64,000 nucleotides of DNA from Hippasteria phrygiana (Eukaryota > Echinodermata > Asteroidea > Valvatida > Goniasteridae): positions 198,501 to 262,500 of the forward strand of contig JAZGUH010000023.1 in NCBI GenBank assembly GCA_037893225.1, given 5' to 3'. Below are positions 31,472-44,400 of the stretch, one piece after another. The notes under the pieces were generated by a model that made no database searches, was not told the origin of the DNA, and was given only the letters and a program-made list of their open reading frames with translations. The position numbers were made by a program, and so were the translations under genes. Within the stretch, counting starts at the first letter, position 1. Each line of letters starts with the position of its first letter.

Positions 31472-32389
31472 ATAATTATTTGACAAATCGTTCTCAATAT
31501 GTTAAAATTAACACTACTGGCACACAGTCTAGTGTGATTCATTCAAACACTGGTGTTCCACAAGGTACGGTTCTGGCTCCATTCTTCTTTTCATTATACA
31601 CATCAGACTGTAGGTCTTCTGAAATTGTGTGTCCCCTTATTAAATTTGCCAATGACACTGTGATGATTGGACTAATTTAATAGTAAGAATGATGATCACG
31701 TGTATACAAATCAACTTCAACAATTTGTCAACTACTGTGATTCTAATTGCCTCAAATTAAATATCTCTAAAACAAAAGAAATTATTATAGATTACAGGAG
31801 GTCATATCGCCAACCAGAACCTGTGATCTTAAAAAAGCAGCGTGGTGGAACGTGCTACTTCATATAAATATTTGGGTATCATATTTGACAGTGAATTGAG
31901 TTGGCATGAACATGTAGATTTCATTGTGAAAAATTTAAATTCTCGCATGTTCTGTCTTAGGAAACTAAATTCGTTTGTGGTTGCTAGTGTGGCGATATTG
32001 CCTGATTTGTTGGGTTGGAAATGTTAGGCAATGTGACAAAGACTGCATAGATAGGATTGTAAAAGAAGCAGGAAGGATTATTGGGGAATTGCGGCATATG
32101 GGGATCTGGTGATCGACAAGTTCACTGTGCTACTTGATGACAGAAATCATCCCAAGGTCAGGTCATATGCGGCCACAAACCGATATCCATCCTCCTTTAT
32201 ACCACGTGCAATAAAGTACCATAATATTAAATTTCAGTGTTGATTTTAAATTGCATAAATTTGAATTGTTTAGTTTTACATTGGACTAACTTTAACTACA
32301 TTTAAATGAAATTTAATTGTCGTAATTGTCTATAAGAGTACATGTGAGAGTTTTAATTACCCTTGTGGGATAAATAATGATTGACTTGA
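31472..32389 (+). pseudogene. 5'-truncated LINE (CR1/Rex1-like) reverse transcriptase, unit B only
   Basis: The first frame reads NTGVPQGTVLAPFFFSLYTS and then PLIKFANDTVMIGLI. This is the RT active-site region, with the usual F/Y-A-D-D box changed to FAND. A stop and frameshifts follow, then LKLNISKTKEIIIDYRRS and YKYLGIIFDSELSWHEHV, the C-terminal part of such RTs. The copy ends with a short tail (ccttgtgggataaataatga). Unit A has an uninterrupted gcgggaaaaggt at the matching position (~23055-23066), so this is a clean insertion after the duplication. It is inactive. Confidence 0.85.
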
Positions 32390-32901
32390 AAAAGGTGAGA
32401 TGTGGAACATTTCTTCAATTTAAAAAAAAACACAAAAAAAACGTGACTTTTTTTGGCCTTATTCTTGAGTCCCCACATTCTAATTAGTAAAGCATGAATC
32501 TGTGTATTTGAGTTTTATTCACAATGATGCTCGACTTATTTTTTTTTTACTTTTAAGTTGGAAAGGTATCATGATGCACCCCCCCCCCCCCCCCAAAAAA
32601 AAATATTAACAGACCTAGAGTAAAAGATATCATGAATGATTTTTAATTCTGTAACAGTAATGGTATGTCATGTAACATACATTTAACAAATATAAAGGGT
32701 TAACCTAAACATCGTTTCTCCCAGGAATATTTTATTCATTATCCCTATGAGATCCAACCGTACAAAAGGCATTTATGTAGCCAGTCTGTATTTTTTTGGC
32801 TCACAATGCATTTTTTCTTATGTAAATTAATAGTATTTAGTAATTTTCCTTCAAATCACAGCAGTGTGGGTTCTTTTGAGGTCATTCAGTATTGATATTA
32901 A

Positions 32902-33098
32902 TTAAAACCCTCCTATGCAAACATACATTCTGAGCCATGTTGTTGTATGGGTCAAAATCAGTCAAGGTGATTGTTTTTGACCCTCCTGCCATAGTACAAA
33001 ACCACATGTAATCTGATCACGTCTGTGGAAAAGTATAGCAGGGGAGGTGGAAGGAGATTTTGACTGATTTTGACCTTTTAAATAGTAGGAGGGTTATA
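32902..33098. mobile_element. 197-bp TTAA-flanked MITE, unit B only
   Basis: TTAA at 32898-32901 and 33099-33102 flanks a unit with inverted ends aaaaccctcctat and atagtaggagggtt. Unit A at ~23652-23663 has a single ttaa and no insert. The inserted unit is non-coding. Confidence 0.85.
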
Positions 33099-33962
33099 TT
33101 AATGCTGCATTTTTAGCTATGTCCGCGACGACTTAGCCAAGAAAAGATATTTATATATCAAATTTTAAATACATACATGTATGAAATACAACTTGCCTTG
33201 TAACCACGTGCAACCGTACTATTGTATGAATCAAATTCACGTAATAATGGATTTGCTATAAAAGTTTAGTTTGTGAAAATAGTCACAACCAGAATTCAAC
33301 AAATTTATGGAAGTGTATTTACAAACTGATCTTTATGACAAAAGTGGCTTGTATTTTAAAGAAGATCTGAAATAATTTCTACAGAATTCTTATTTTATTG
33401 TAAATTTAAATTTTCCCGAATTAATGGCAAAGTCAGAATAAATGTCTTTATCTTTATAACAACCTAATTTATTTACAAAATATACATGATTTGTCAAAAT
33501 GGAATTAATATTGAAACATGAAATAAACTTGTAAAAACAAAAGTGTATACACATTTATTTTAATCTGAAGGGTCACTTGCTATGTCCATATTTTGGGGTG
33601 AATGGTACAACAAATTATTCATTCTTTTTGAATGAAAGTGCTGTTTTTCTAGCGATAAAAACATCTGTCCATGTTCAGTTATCGAATACTTCAAAATTAT
33701 TGGTAATCTGCCAGTAATCACGTTCCTGCAGGTTGATCTTTTTTGTGCATTTACCCTGGCGTCCTAGGCAGTCATTTGAGGTAAAGTATTACATAATTTC
33801 GAATATGTCAGTGTAGTAAGAGTTACTGCATACTACAGTTTACTACCGATAGTATTGTGTAGCTTTAGGTGAGGTAAAGCAGCCCAAAATAAAAGCCTGT
33901 TTTTGAAGTGTCGCAGACACTTGCAACTGACAAAAATTTGCTTAAATCAAACATACGATTTG

Positions 33963-34066
33963 CAGAGTTGTAATCAAGTCACCACAAGTCACTTCTCAAG
34001 TTCCTTTGTCATTGTTCATACCATTTACTTGTGATCTGACTTGTGATTGACTCGATTACAACTCTG
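33963..34066. mobile_element. 104-bp hAT-type MITE, unit B copy
   Basis: Counterpart of 24558-24661 with the same 8-bp acgatttg duplications (33955-33962 and 34067-34074). Confidence 0.85.
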
Positions 34067-34838
34067 ACGATTTGTAAAATAGAAATGTGTTGAGCAAGGG
34101 CACGGGAACCTCGAGATACGAAGATCCCAAGTGACAGGATTAGAACCCAGAATGTGTGGCATAAAAGTTAGGTGTGCCCGCAGTCTTCTCATTTACCTGA
34201 GTGCCTTGACAACTTTCTGAAGATGTTGGATGATCCAGACAGTTTCTCATCGTATCAAAGTCCGTCTTTGCAGCAGCGCCACGTGCCAGCCACTTCCCAA
34301 TCAGCTGATGCGTTGTCAAGGCGATGGATACCAACTCCTGAAACTGATTTGCCAGGTGAAATAAAAAAAATTAGTTTAAGTTTTTTACACGGTAATTGGC
34401 GGATATTCCCTGTTTGCTAATGAAAGACAGGAAATACGGAGAATATTTAGAGTGAAATGTCAGCTGGTTTGGTGTTGGAGTTGTACAAAATATTTCTGTC
34501 GAGCAGATTTGACTCGATAAGGCATGATATTTTAATGATCATTATCATGAGCGAATCACATTGTTATTAATGCCTTGCAGTGGACTAGTTACCCATCCCG
34601 ACCCTATTCATACTGTGAAGAGATCAGATTATCTTGTTTTGTTTCAGTGTGAGGGGCTGGTTCTTCCACACCTCGAGTGCCCTAGGGCTTGTGATGGGCA
34701 ATTTGCATTTAAAAATTAAAAAAGCCCTAAATGTTTTATTTTTTTGGGTGTGTTTTCCACAAAAATTTAGATTCATGTCAATGATTTGAGTAAAGTCAAG
34801 CCTCACTCACTAAACAGTGTCAGCATTCGTAACCCATT

Positions 34839-35002
34839 TGCAAATGGGCATTTGCACAAAACCACAACATACGTGTATATTGCGTACAAAAATGTCATCA
34901 ATTAGCAGTAATTCCCTCAATTTCACCAAGAGAGGGCCCTGGGAAGGAACAATGAAAAGACTTGACGGCATTTAGGAGATAAAGAAGAACCAGATAAAGA
35001 AC
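34839..35002. other. Spacer between duplication and giant gene
   Basis: Short unique sequence past the end of unit B. It contains acccatttgcaaatgggcat, a small palindrome, at ~34832-34851. No gene seen. Confidence 0.35.
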
Positions 35003-35177
35003 CAGAGTTGTAGTCGAGTCCCTGCAAGTCCTTTGGCAAGTCCAGTCAGAAGTCCTTTCACAAAGCCGGTCACAAGTAACTGGATGAACAATGACAAAGG
35101 AATTCCTTTGTCAAAGCTCACTTAAAGTGCTTGTGATGGACGTGCAGGGACTTGTAATGGATTCGACTACAGCCCTG
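35003..35177. mobile_element. hAT-type MITE of the CAGAGTTGTAGTCGAG family
   Basis: Starts CAGAGTTGTAGTCGAGTCC and ends GGATTCGACTACAGCCCTG. The core tggatgaacaatgacaaagg is shared with the copies at 41357 and 56507. The flanking eight bases are not a clean duplication here. It lies immediately 3' of the exon at 35190-35450. Confidence 0.7.
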
Positions 35178-35189
35178 CTTAAAACGCAC

Positions 35190-35450
35190 CTCCCCATGTA
35201 TCATTCCAAGAGCTGGATGCAAAAATCAGTTCCTTGGGTTCAACCTCTGCCACAGTATCCTCGCTGAGACTAGTGGATGCAACAAAAGTGCTGCCATCCC
35301 GAGCAGCATGCCAGACATCCATAGTCACAGCAACCCAGGACACGCCGTAATCCTGGCTACGCATGACGGCAAGGCCGTGGTGCGAGAGAGCATAGAGAGT
35401 GTTTGTGGAGGGTTCGATGCCGAGGAGGCTACCCACGTTGGAATGCAGGG
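35190..35450 (-). CDS. Giant-gene exon 19: Asp-box (BNR/VPS10-like) segment
   Basis: The acceptor is tcctggcag|CCC and the donor GGGGAG|GTGCGT, phase 1 on both sides. The exon reads [20 protein letters not shown] and then [28 protein letters not shown] is an Asp-box (SxDxGxSW), the turn that repeats in sialidase- and sortilin-type beta propellers, so a propeller may follow in later exons. None is obvious to the left apart from the short candidate at ~34190-34360. Confidence 0.7.
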
Positions 35451-38400
35451 CTGCCAGGATGACAGAGAACAAACCAGACACGCAAAGTGTCAGTCATGAA
35501 ATGGCAATGTTTGCTTTTGAAAGCCCTAAAAAGTCAGAACACTGAGGGTGTTCCACCTTTTCAAACTGACCTGTCATTGTAGAAATATGTAAATGTATCT
35601 TTTGAAATATTGTCAGGTCACATTAATTACAGTTCAACAAATGCTGTGAAAAATTTGAGACGTAAACAATTTATACCGCATAGAATTTCACAAGGTTGTA
35701 ATAGGTGTGGTTAACCCCTTGAGTACGTTTTTTTACGAGAGACATCAGGGTGTCGCTGTGGCTCTGACAGCCAAGCGAAACGGCCACAATGTGTTTGTGC
35801 AGTTAAGCGTAACATACACAATAATCCAACAGGACTGAAACTGCACAAACAGCGGCAAATGGTGTCATCCGGCCTGGTGCCACTGTTTTTTTGCATCATA
35901 TGGTGTCTTCCGTACGCAAGGGGTTAACTCAAGACAGCGAAGACCAATTCTCTTAAAACACTTTAATAACAAATTTCCGAGTAATCCTCAAATAATGCTG
36001 ATACCTGAAGCAATCAAAGTTACAGCAGTTCAAAGGTTTTCACCCACCTCTCCATTTTGTAATCACAGAGCTCTCTACACATCCACATGCACAGGTGCAC
36101 ACCTGGGTTTCTCTCCTTAAAAAGCAAGGCTCAACACCATTGGTCCATTCCATGTTAGAGCAGTTCTGATTGGACAGAAGTTCGGGAAGGGTGGAGCAAT
36201 CACAAGTGCAATTGCAGGTGGTGTTCTCGGCACAGGTGGTATTGTCGCAGATTTGTAGGCAGTCAGTGAACAACGATGACTGATCACAGTGCTGCTGGCA
36301 TATCGTTAGGTTAGCATGCCGAGGGAGTTCACAGCTGTTGGTGCAGGTACTCACTGAATTGCAGCTGCTATTCACCCAGCTTGGGCAGGTTGCATTCAAC
36401 GAGGCAGTCACACTTCCAGAGTTGCCACCAGGATCTGATGAATCAGTGAAGGAGTCACAGTTTGTGTCGTTCCACTGGCGGCAAAACTCTACAGTTCTGT
36501 TGCAATCAGCGTAGCACTCATTGTGCAACACCGGCCTGGGTTCCTCACAGATATCTTGGCATGATCCGGAACATAAACTTACACAAGATTTCACAGTCTG
36601 GAACGTTCCATTGAAACAATCACATTCTGAACTATTAAAATCCGACAAAGTGTAATTCAATGTGCCCTCGGTGCAATTACAGGAACTGCTGAAGTTTGAA
36701 CATTGAAATTCACAAACATGGATACTGCAGTTATTCAGACAACTCCTGTAGTGTAAATACTGTACATTGCTTGAGCAGACGGGATACTTATAGTTTTCGC
36801 TAACATATCCAATCGTCCTATTCTGCTGCTGGGTTTCATTGTAGAATTGGTCGTTCTCACTCAAGGATGTTCCATTTTCAGCACCAGGGTCCCCCACGCT
36901 TCTCCTGTGCACATAATGGTAGGGCTTGGACAATGATGGAAGACTTCTTCCATTTGGTCGAGCCTGCCTCCAATTCATAAGCTGTAGGACTTGATTGTAA
37001 ATCCTCTTTCCGAGACCCTCGTCTGCTGGGTTGTACTCAGCACCAGAACCTGAATAAAACCCGAAAGTATTCCTCTGGGCTGCCATGTGATTCCGTAATT
37101 TTATGCTCCATTCAAGTTTGGGTAATCTTTTCAGCATGGGATGTAGGGTACGGGACATTTGCATCATGGTTCCAGGTCTCCATTTCCCTGAACTCGATGG
37201 ATATTGCATTTCTTTTACAGCGGTATAAGGGCTTTCCTGAGACCTATCAGGGACTTCTGATAACCCCAGCCTTCCCAATCTCATGGCTTCTTGACTCCTA
37301 TCAAGGCGTTCCTTCAAGTACCTCTGCTTCATCTCTTCATGGATCAACAACTCATTGAGGTCGGCCATATTTAAATGCCGATCAGAGATCTCACGTTTGA
37401 TCGGATCAAATTGTGGTGTACTACGTCTCCTTCTGTGATGACTCTCACACAAGACTCGGTACTCTGTGCAGTTTTCTCGGGTAGTGCAACTGGGAGATAT
37501 AAATTCCTGCAGGCATTCTTGTGAGCAGTTGGAAGCACTGCAATTCCGACCTTCCAAGCAGGTTTCATGAGATGTGATATTCAAGCAGAGTTTGGAGCAT
37601 TCGTGGTAGGCAGTGCAATTGGGATGGGAACTAGTGTTATTTCCTGCAGTAGCCTTAATCCAGGTCTCGTTGGACATAATGTTTGTGCAACTGATGTAGC
37701 TTGCCTCGCAGGAAGGCAAACAGTAAGGACACGTGGTGCAGTTTATACAGTCATGGTCGCACGCCATCTTGGCCCCATTGCAACTTCTAGTGCAGTTGGT
37801 TTGGAATGCTGTGGCACGGGAATTCGCATAGCAAGAGTAATGGTCTTGGACACAATGTGTGACACAGGTTGCAGAGCATGTTGTGTTGTTTAAACATGCT
37901 TGGCAGTTGCTGAGGCAATCATGCAGAGAGACATTGCAGGAAACTTGACACCTATTGAAGGTGCAGACGCTTTTGCATGCTGCAGTCAGATTTGATGAAT
38001 CACTACATGAAACAGCAGTATGGCTGTCAGATGCTGCACTAGCAGTGCCATTGCAATAGTTTGATTCTGATGAAGAATCACTCCACAATGGAGTACACTG
38101 AACTTCAGAGCAGCTCGCCATTGAACAATTCTCTAAATCTGTCCCACTGGCCTCACTAGTACAGACTCGGTATGCCAAGCTGCAGTTCAGAGGGCATTCG
38201 ATACTGCCAGGATAAGTGTCAGCTGAGCATCCTCCCAGGCAATCTGAGAAACCAAGTCTGCAGGATTTGATTTCCTCAGGCAAGCATTTCTCAAAGCAAT
38301 CTTGGGTAACAGAAGAGCAGTTTCTCTTGCAGGCATCCGTGCAGTCACAGACTGAACAGTTGTGTAAGCAGATGGAACGCAAGTCTTGGCAAGTGGGTGG

Positions 38401-41400
38401 AAAGCATACACCCAGACAACTGGACTTCTGTCTATTGCAATCCCAGTGGCAATTATCTCTGCATTCCAAGCAGGTGCGACAATCCTCGAGACATGTGCTG
38501 TTGACATCCTGGCAATGCAAGCTGCAATTTTCAAACACAAGACCAGTAGCACAATCCAGGCTGCATTCTTGGTAGTCACTGCCACAATCCTGAACACAAT
38601 TCAGTGACTGATTGTGACTCTCTGATGAGTTCTGAATCGCACACTGTGTGGTACAGTTGTTAAACACACTCCCACACTCCAAAGAGCAGCTGCTGAAAGG
38701 ATCTGGGAAAACTGACCTACAATTTGCAATGCATTGAGTTCCTGTCATAGAGGATGCTGTTATGGTGACTGAAGTTGCATTTTCGGATTCACCAAAAGAG
38801 GTGTACATATCACTGGTGACAGCATTTGGACTATTTGTAGAACCAGGCAAGTCAGTTGATGGGCCTTCTGTTGGAGTGCTGGAAGTACTTGCATTCTTGG
38901 TCCAGTTAGTACAACCGGAGAGACACTTCTGGTAACAGCTTTCAAATGTCTTGTTCATCGTGGTGTTGCTGTAAGCATAGGCATAAGCATGACACTGTGA
39001 CGAGCAAAAATCAGTAAATACGCCTCCTGGAAAGCACTGGGCTGTGCAGTTCTTATTAGCAACTAAGTCCAAACAGGGGTCGAGGCAGTCTTTGTTTGCT
39101 TCAGCACATTTGTCCAGGCACGAGTTGTTTAGGAAGGTTAGAGTGTTGCACTCTGTGATATTAACTGGTCCCCCGACACTCGTATTGTAGAATCTGGTGA
39201 TGTTAACGGTCAGATTGTACAAGCAACCAGGAACACATTCATTGAATCCTTCATTGCAGCTGCTTGCGCAGATCAGAACGGGGCTGACTTGAGGTTGTAC
39301 ACACCTACCGATGCACCTGTCAGTCTCCTTTGAGCAGTTGGACTCACAGCCTCCCAGGCACACTGCCTCACAACCATAACATGTCGACCAGCAGTCGGAG
39401 TATTGACGTAAACAGAACTCGTCACAGGGACATGTATCCTCGCAATCAATGAGCTCTGCACTGCAGTCTGACCGACACTCTGCAACTTCAACAGAGCAGT
39501 TGACTGCAGCTACAGGTACGGCAGTACTCACAGAGGTCAGTGGTGAATCTTTACCATTTTCAGATACATTCATGCAGGACGAACTATTGAGAGTGCTGTT
39601 ACTGGCACCAGACTCATTCAGACAGCTTTTTCCATTATTGTTGACCAGGGTCTGGTTACGAGAATCAGTCTGGTTTCCATCATCACCCAACTCATTATCT
39701 GTTCCATTGACAGTGGCTTCGGTTGGCGCATCAATAGGAGTGGCTTTTGTTGCCATGAAACTCTCAGGGTCATGTGTTCCACAAGGCTCACATGTCTCGT
39801 TGCATACTTGATACTGAAGCTCACAATTAGGCTGGCAGTTAGTTTGAGGCATAATACATCCCAAAATGCACCTGTCGTACGTGTCGGCACAGGTATAGCT
39901 GCATGCCTGCAGGCAATCCACCTCCATCCCACAGGTGTCTGTGCAATTCTCAATGCAAATACCTCGTAGTATGGGGCAGTCTAAGAGACAGCATTTCTGG
40001 TCACATTTGTTGAAAGCTGACTGGCAGAGTGCCTCACAAGGATCGAAGCAGTCTGTATCAGTTGACATATAGCAATCTTCAACTGTGTCATTAACACAGG
40101 CAGCTGAAGGGCCAGTGCTATTTTCATAGGTCCAGTTACCATCGCTAAAACTCGGCGATCCAACTCTATCTGATGTACCATTCTGTGAGGTCTTATTTCC
40201 CACTGCTGCTTCAGTGCAGTTACCCTTATCTGCGATAACTTCACAGATCTCAACAGCACAGTTATGATTGCAGTTATCCACGCACTCCCCAAGATCTGTA
40301 TCGCATGGCTGAGTGCAGGGTCTACCAGGAGGGTCACAAGCAAAGCTACAAAGAACTGAGGAGTTACTGCATGTAGCTAGACACTCGGATGAACAGCCAG
40401 TGTCATCCCCACATGCGTACAAGCAACTTTCACCACAGATCGTATGGTTGAATTCACACTCATCCAAGCAGCACGTTTTGGTGCACCGACTCTCCTCGCG
40501 AGCGCAGTCCCAGTCACAGAGCCGTGTACAGTTCAACTCGACTCCAGGGTAGAATACCTCCAGCTGCCCTTGACAAACCTCCTTGCAAATTCCTTGACAA
40601 TCAGATCGCCCCACAGTACAGTTATCACTGCATGCCACAGGGGGTTTGACACACTCAATAGCACACAGTCCATGGCTTAGGGAACAGTCAGTTGTACAGT
40701 TGAAATCAACAGTGCAGTTGGGGTGATAACTATACCCTTCCACCAAGCAGCTGTTGCACGGGAGGAGGCACAAGTTGAGTTGGAAGTCGCAGGTGTCGAG
40801 GCAACAGTCCTGAGTGCAGTTGCTGTGGTCGTTGCTGCATCCTGTCAGGCAAGCCTGCTGCTGCAGGAACGAGCACCACGTGCAGTTGTAGCAGGATTCT
40901 TCACAAGCTGATTTCTCCTGAAAGTTTGGAAAGGTTTTTTAATTTTTCAACAAGTTTTAAATATATCGCTCATTCTTGAAAATGTTTCCATCACTTAAAA
41001 CCCCACTATTTGAACAACCCTCTTAGAATCAGATCTATTATGCACGTATTTAAAGTTTCAAAGTTCACATTTTTAAAAGTTCATACTGTATGCAATGATT
41101 AATCATGTAAATGATAGACATACCTCCAAGCAATCAGGAACACAGCCACAAGAGCAGTTCTCAGGTTTGGGTTCGAATTCCGAGCAATTAGCACCTACTG
41201 GTAGATCCCAGATATAGGTGCAGTTGCAGTAATCATCACATGACGGAGGAACCTCTACGCTGTAGGCTGGAAGGTTTCCTGTCATGAAACAACCTCCCTC
41301 GTAACTATGGATAGAAATACAGAGACTGGCTTTATAAAATCATTTATTCCTATCAGCAGAGTTGGAGTCGAGTCCCTGCAAGTCCTTTCACAAGTACTTT

Positions 41401-44400
41401 CGCAAGCCCAGTCAGAAGTCCTTTCATAAAACCGGTCACAAGTAACTGGATGAACAATGACAAAGGAATGCCTTTGTCAAAGCTCATTTGAATAGCTTGT
41501 GATTGGGATTAGGACTGGAGGGCTTGTGATGGACTTGCAGGGACTTGTGATGGACTCGACTACATCTCTGCCTATCAGTACCTTACTCACAACTGAACCT
41601 CAGATATTTCTACACAGTCCGAGACCAGTGATGTAGTCGAGGCCATCACAAGGCCACACAAGACCCTGCAAGGCCAGCACAAGGCCAGCACAAGACCAGC
41701 ACAAGACCTTCAGTCTTAATTCAAGTCTCAAGCTATTCAAATGAACTGTAATAATAGCATTCCTTTATCATGGTTTATGCCCGTTACTTGTGCCTGTTGC
41801 AAGCTGGCCTTGTGCCTGGCCTTGTGCCTGGCCTTGTGCCTGGCCTTGTGATGGCCTCGACTACAACACAGTCCGAGACATCCTGGGTGCAGGATCTGAA
41901 GGCTTGTGACATAACCAGGGATATCCCTGATACAGAACTTAAAAGCCTAATAAATAGTCGTACTGAATGTCGACAAGTGTCACTAAAGATTTCCTGATGG
42001 CAATATGGAAGCATGAAAATGTCTTATCGGGAATTGCTGCGAAATTTTCCATATTACAAAACAAAAAAAACAGAGACATTCAGTCAATTAGTGCCAGGTT
42101 TATTTTTGCCGACAATCTGCGAGCACTTGATCCTGTTGGAGCCTCTGTGTTCATTACGACTCTACGGAAACTAGTACAAAGGAAAATTTAGAGGATACTG
42201 GAGGATTGTGGATGCATCAGAGTTAAAAGGACCAAGGAAGTTAGGGTTAATTAATTAATTAATGAACAGGTGCTCACACATGTTTGGTGTTGTTATAGAA
42301 GCAGGCATACATGATATTGTGCGCCTCATCATAAAGAGCACTGTAGGTTGACAACTTGAGTTCTGCGGATTAACAATAAAAAGAAAGATGTGAATGATCT
42401 GATGAAGTGACATGTAGAAAGCATTCATTAACCCTAACTGCCCCAAGCCTTACAAACTCTAACACCATGTTGTGTTGAATTTTGATGGGTTCAGGACTGT
42501 AGCACCTTGGCACCATTACTTTACATGGAGCTATGATGCCCCAATTTGTCTAAGTTCAAAGAATTTGCCATAGATATACTGCACAGTGTTTGATTTTGAC
42601 GGGTTGAGGACACTTCCTAGTAAAAATGCCTCGGGGGGTAAGGGTTAATGAATGACTTGCATCTCATTTGGATTCAGTTTGACATCCTGATGAGTCTGGA
42701 CATTGGTTAAGGGGACTGTTAGCTGCAGACTACTTTTTTGTTTTAAAGTTATTTTAATGTATTATCACCAATATATATTGTCTTCAGAATTTACAAGAAA
42801 AAACACTGTCCGCAAATCTGCTGTTGCCATGGTAATGGCGGCCATATTGGATTTCAGTACAATTACTTAATCAAGTTTTATGGGAAAAGTAAAACATCTT
42901 TTTCACATACAATCAACTGTAATTTAAAGTTTAAAACATTATCTAAGTTAGTACAGAGCCCCTTTTCACAAAATCTATACTTTAAAGGAGCACTGACGTA
43001 ACCTAAAAACAAAATTCTTAGCAAACAGTCCCCTTAAGAGGAAACATTGACAGTTCCTACTGATCCTTCTGGTTTCTTTGACGAATGACTTTCAATGTGT
43101 GAGATTTCTTTCAAGAACATAGAAGTACAACTCATAATTTGTTGGGTTGTGTCACCAGTGTTAGAGCAGAGGGTGATATTACAATCAAAAATTTTCCGAC
43201 CATTTGCAGTATTTTTCTGGTATCGGGTATCAGTTTGGCTAACACAACTCCGACTTAACACCTGGCAACCATGATACTAAATCCAAGCTAAGATTTACAC
43301 CACCATCTTTAAGAAAGATGAGGAAGAACAGTTATAAATACATCTTACCTTCCAGCTCTGGTCTTTCCATGTATGTTGTAGGAACTGTGAAAACAAAAGA
43401 GAAATTAATGTTACTTAGGGAGCACTGCCTAACCCATGGTCGGGCCAGGCCGTTGAAAAGCCTGGCCAAGCCCCGGGAACGCCCGGGCCTTGAGCTTCTA
43501 TAATCCCCTGGTCGTACACAATAAACTGCCCACTAATGCTGGAGTCCAGCCAGCTCCCATTGTTCACCCAGACTTGATCTCGGGCCCGTGAATGGAATGA
43601 CAACAAAAGCATTCACTGCAGATTAGTGTGGGAAGGGCCACAGCATGGCCTGGCAGAGAGCCGGGCTTTATCGATCATTTGATGCTCTATTTTTATGTGA
43701 TTTATGGCTCACAATTGCAAGACTAAAATGAAGAAGGCCCAGGCATGGCCAGGATTTTCAACGGCCTGGCCCGACCATGGGTTAGGCAGTGCTCCCTTAT
43801 AATGAACATTACACCTGACCAGAACCAAATAAAGGCTTAGCAAATTGAAAAGCAGATAACCAGTCCCAAGCAATAAACAACCTAGCTGGTTAGCTGCTTC
43901 TGCTAAGCAAATCACAGCAAAAGTTGTGTGCTTAGCAGTCCCATGAAAATAACTGGTGTCATATGAAATCTGTTTTATACAAGACAGACAAGAAGTGTGA
44001 AAATCAACACCGTACCTTCAAAGCTTATCTTGGTCGGGATGACATCATGAAAGTGTGTCACCACGTTATGCTTTAACCCATCTTCATGGGGGTTGTATAG
44101 GTCCCAGGAGAAGTAATACGTCTCGGCCAGTGCAACCATGTGGTACTCCCCCTGGGATAGTGCCCTCTGGGGGTCAAGTTTGATCAGGAAGTGGAAGGAG
44201 ATCATGTCCGTGTTTCTCAGTGTTGGTAACTGTCAAATCAAGCATAGTTGGTGTCGTAAGCCTATTGATACACCCCGGCAAAATTGTAGACAGGTTTTTA
44301 CTCACTGTTAAATCCTTCTAGGCCCAATTTCATGCAATCCGTAACGGTAAGCGAAAAGTTTCCACTAACTATAGCAGACAATTTTGCGCTAACGGTCAGC

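Larger units (their letters stand above)
25489..34838. repeat. Tandem segmental duplication, unit B (~9.3 kb)
   Basis: Repeats unit A in direct orientation from gcaacaacttgttacacaca to gtgtcagcattc (~34827). It is longer because of a LINE insertion (~31472-32389) and a TTAA-flanked MITE (32902-33098) that unit A lacks. It also has a short deletion at ~30770 in a TTAA-family MITE and many small indels. Confidence 0.92.
40918..43348. other. Introns around exon 17, with exon 17 and MITEs
   Basis: Contains exon 17 (41124-41293 or -41304), which reads [20 protein letters not shown] and [13 protein letters not shown], and two hAT-type MITEs. Beyond these, 41880-43348 is mostly non-coding. A plus-strand frame at 41967-42191 and a minus-strand frame at 43034-43261 are open but not clearly genic. 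A ttaattaattaattaatgaa tract lies near 42247. Confidence 0.5.

Noticed and set aside
37567..40680. Plus-strand frames opposite exon 18
   Set aside because: Antisense shadows of the cysteine-rich exon; shorter, without splice sites or independent motifs.
41967..42191. 75-codon plus-strand frame
   Set aside because: No splice context, no recognised motif, and opposite to the surrounding gene; possibly a decayed repeat.
43034..43261. Minus-strand frame with cysteines and sequons between giant-gene exons 16 and 17
   Set aside because: It follows an acceptor-like CCAG, but joining it to exon 16 in phase 1 gives an early stop and no good donor follows. Left out of the gene model.
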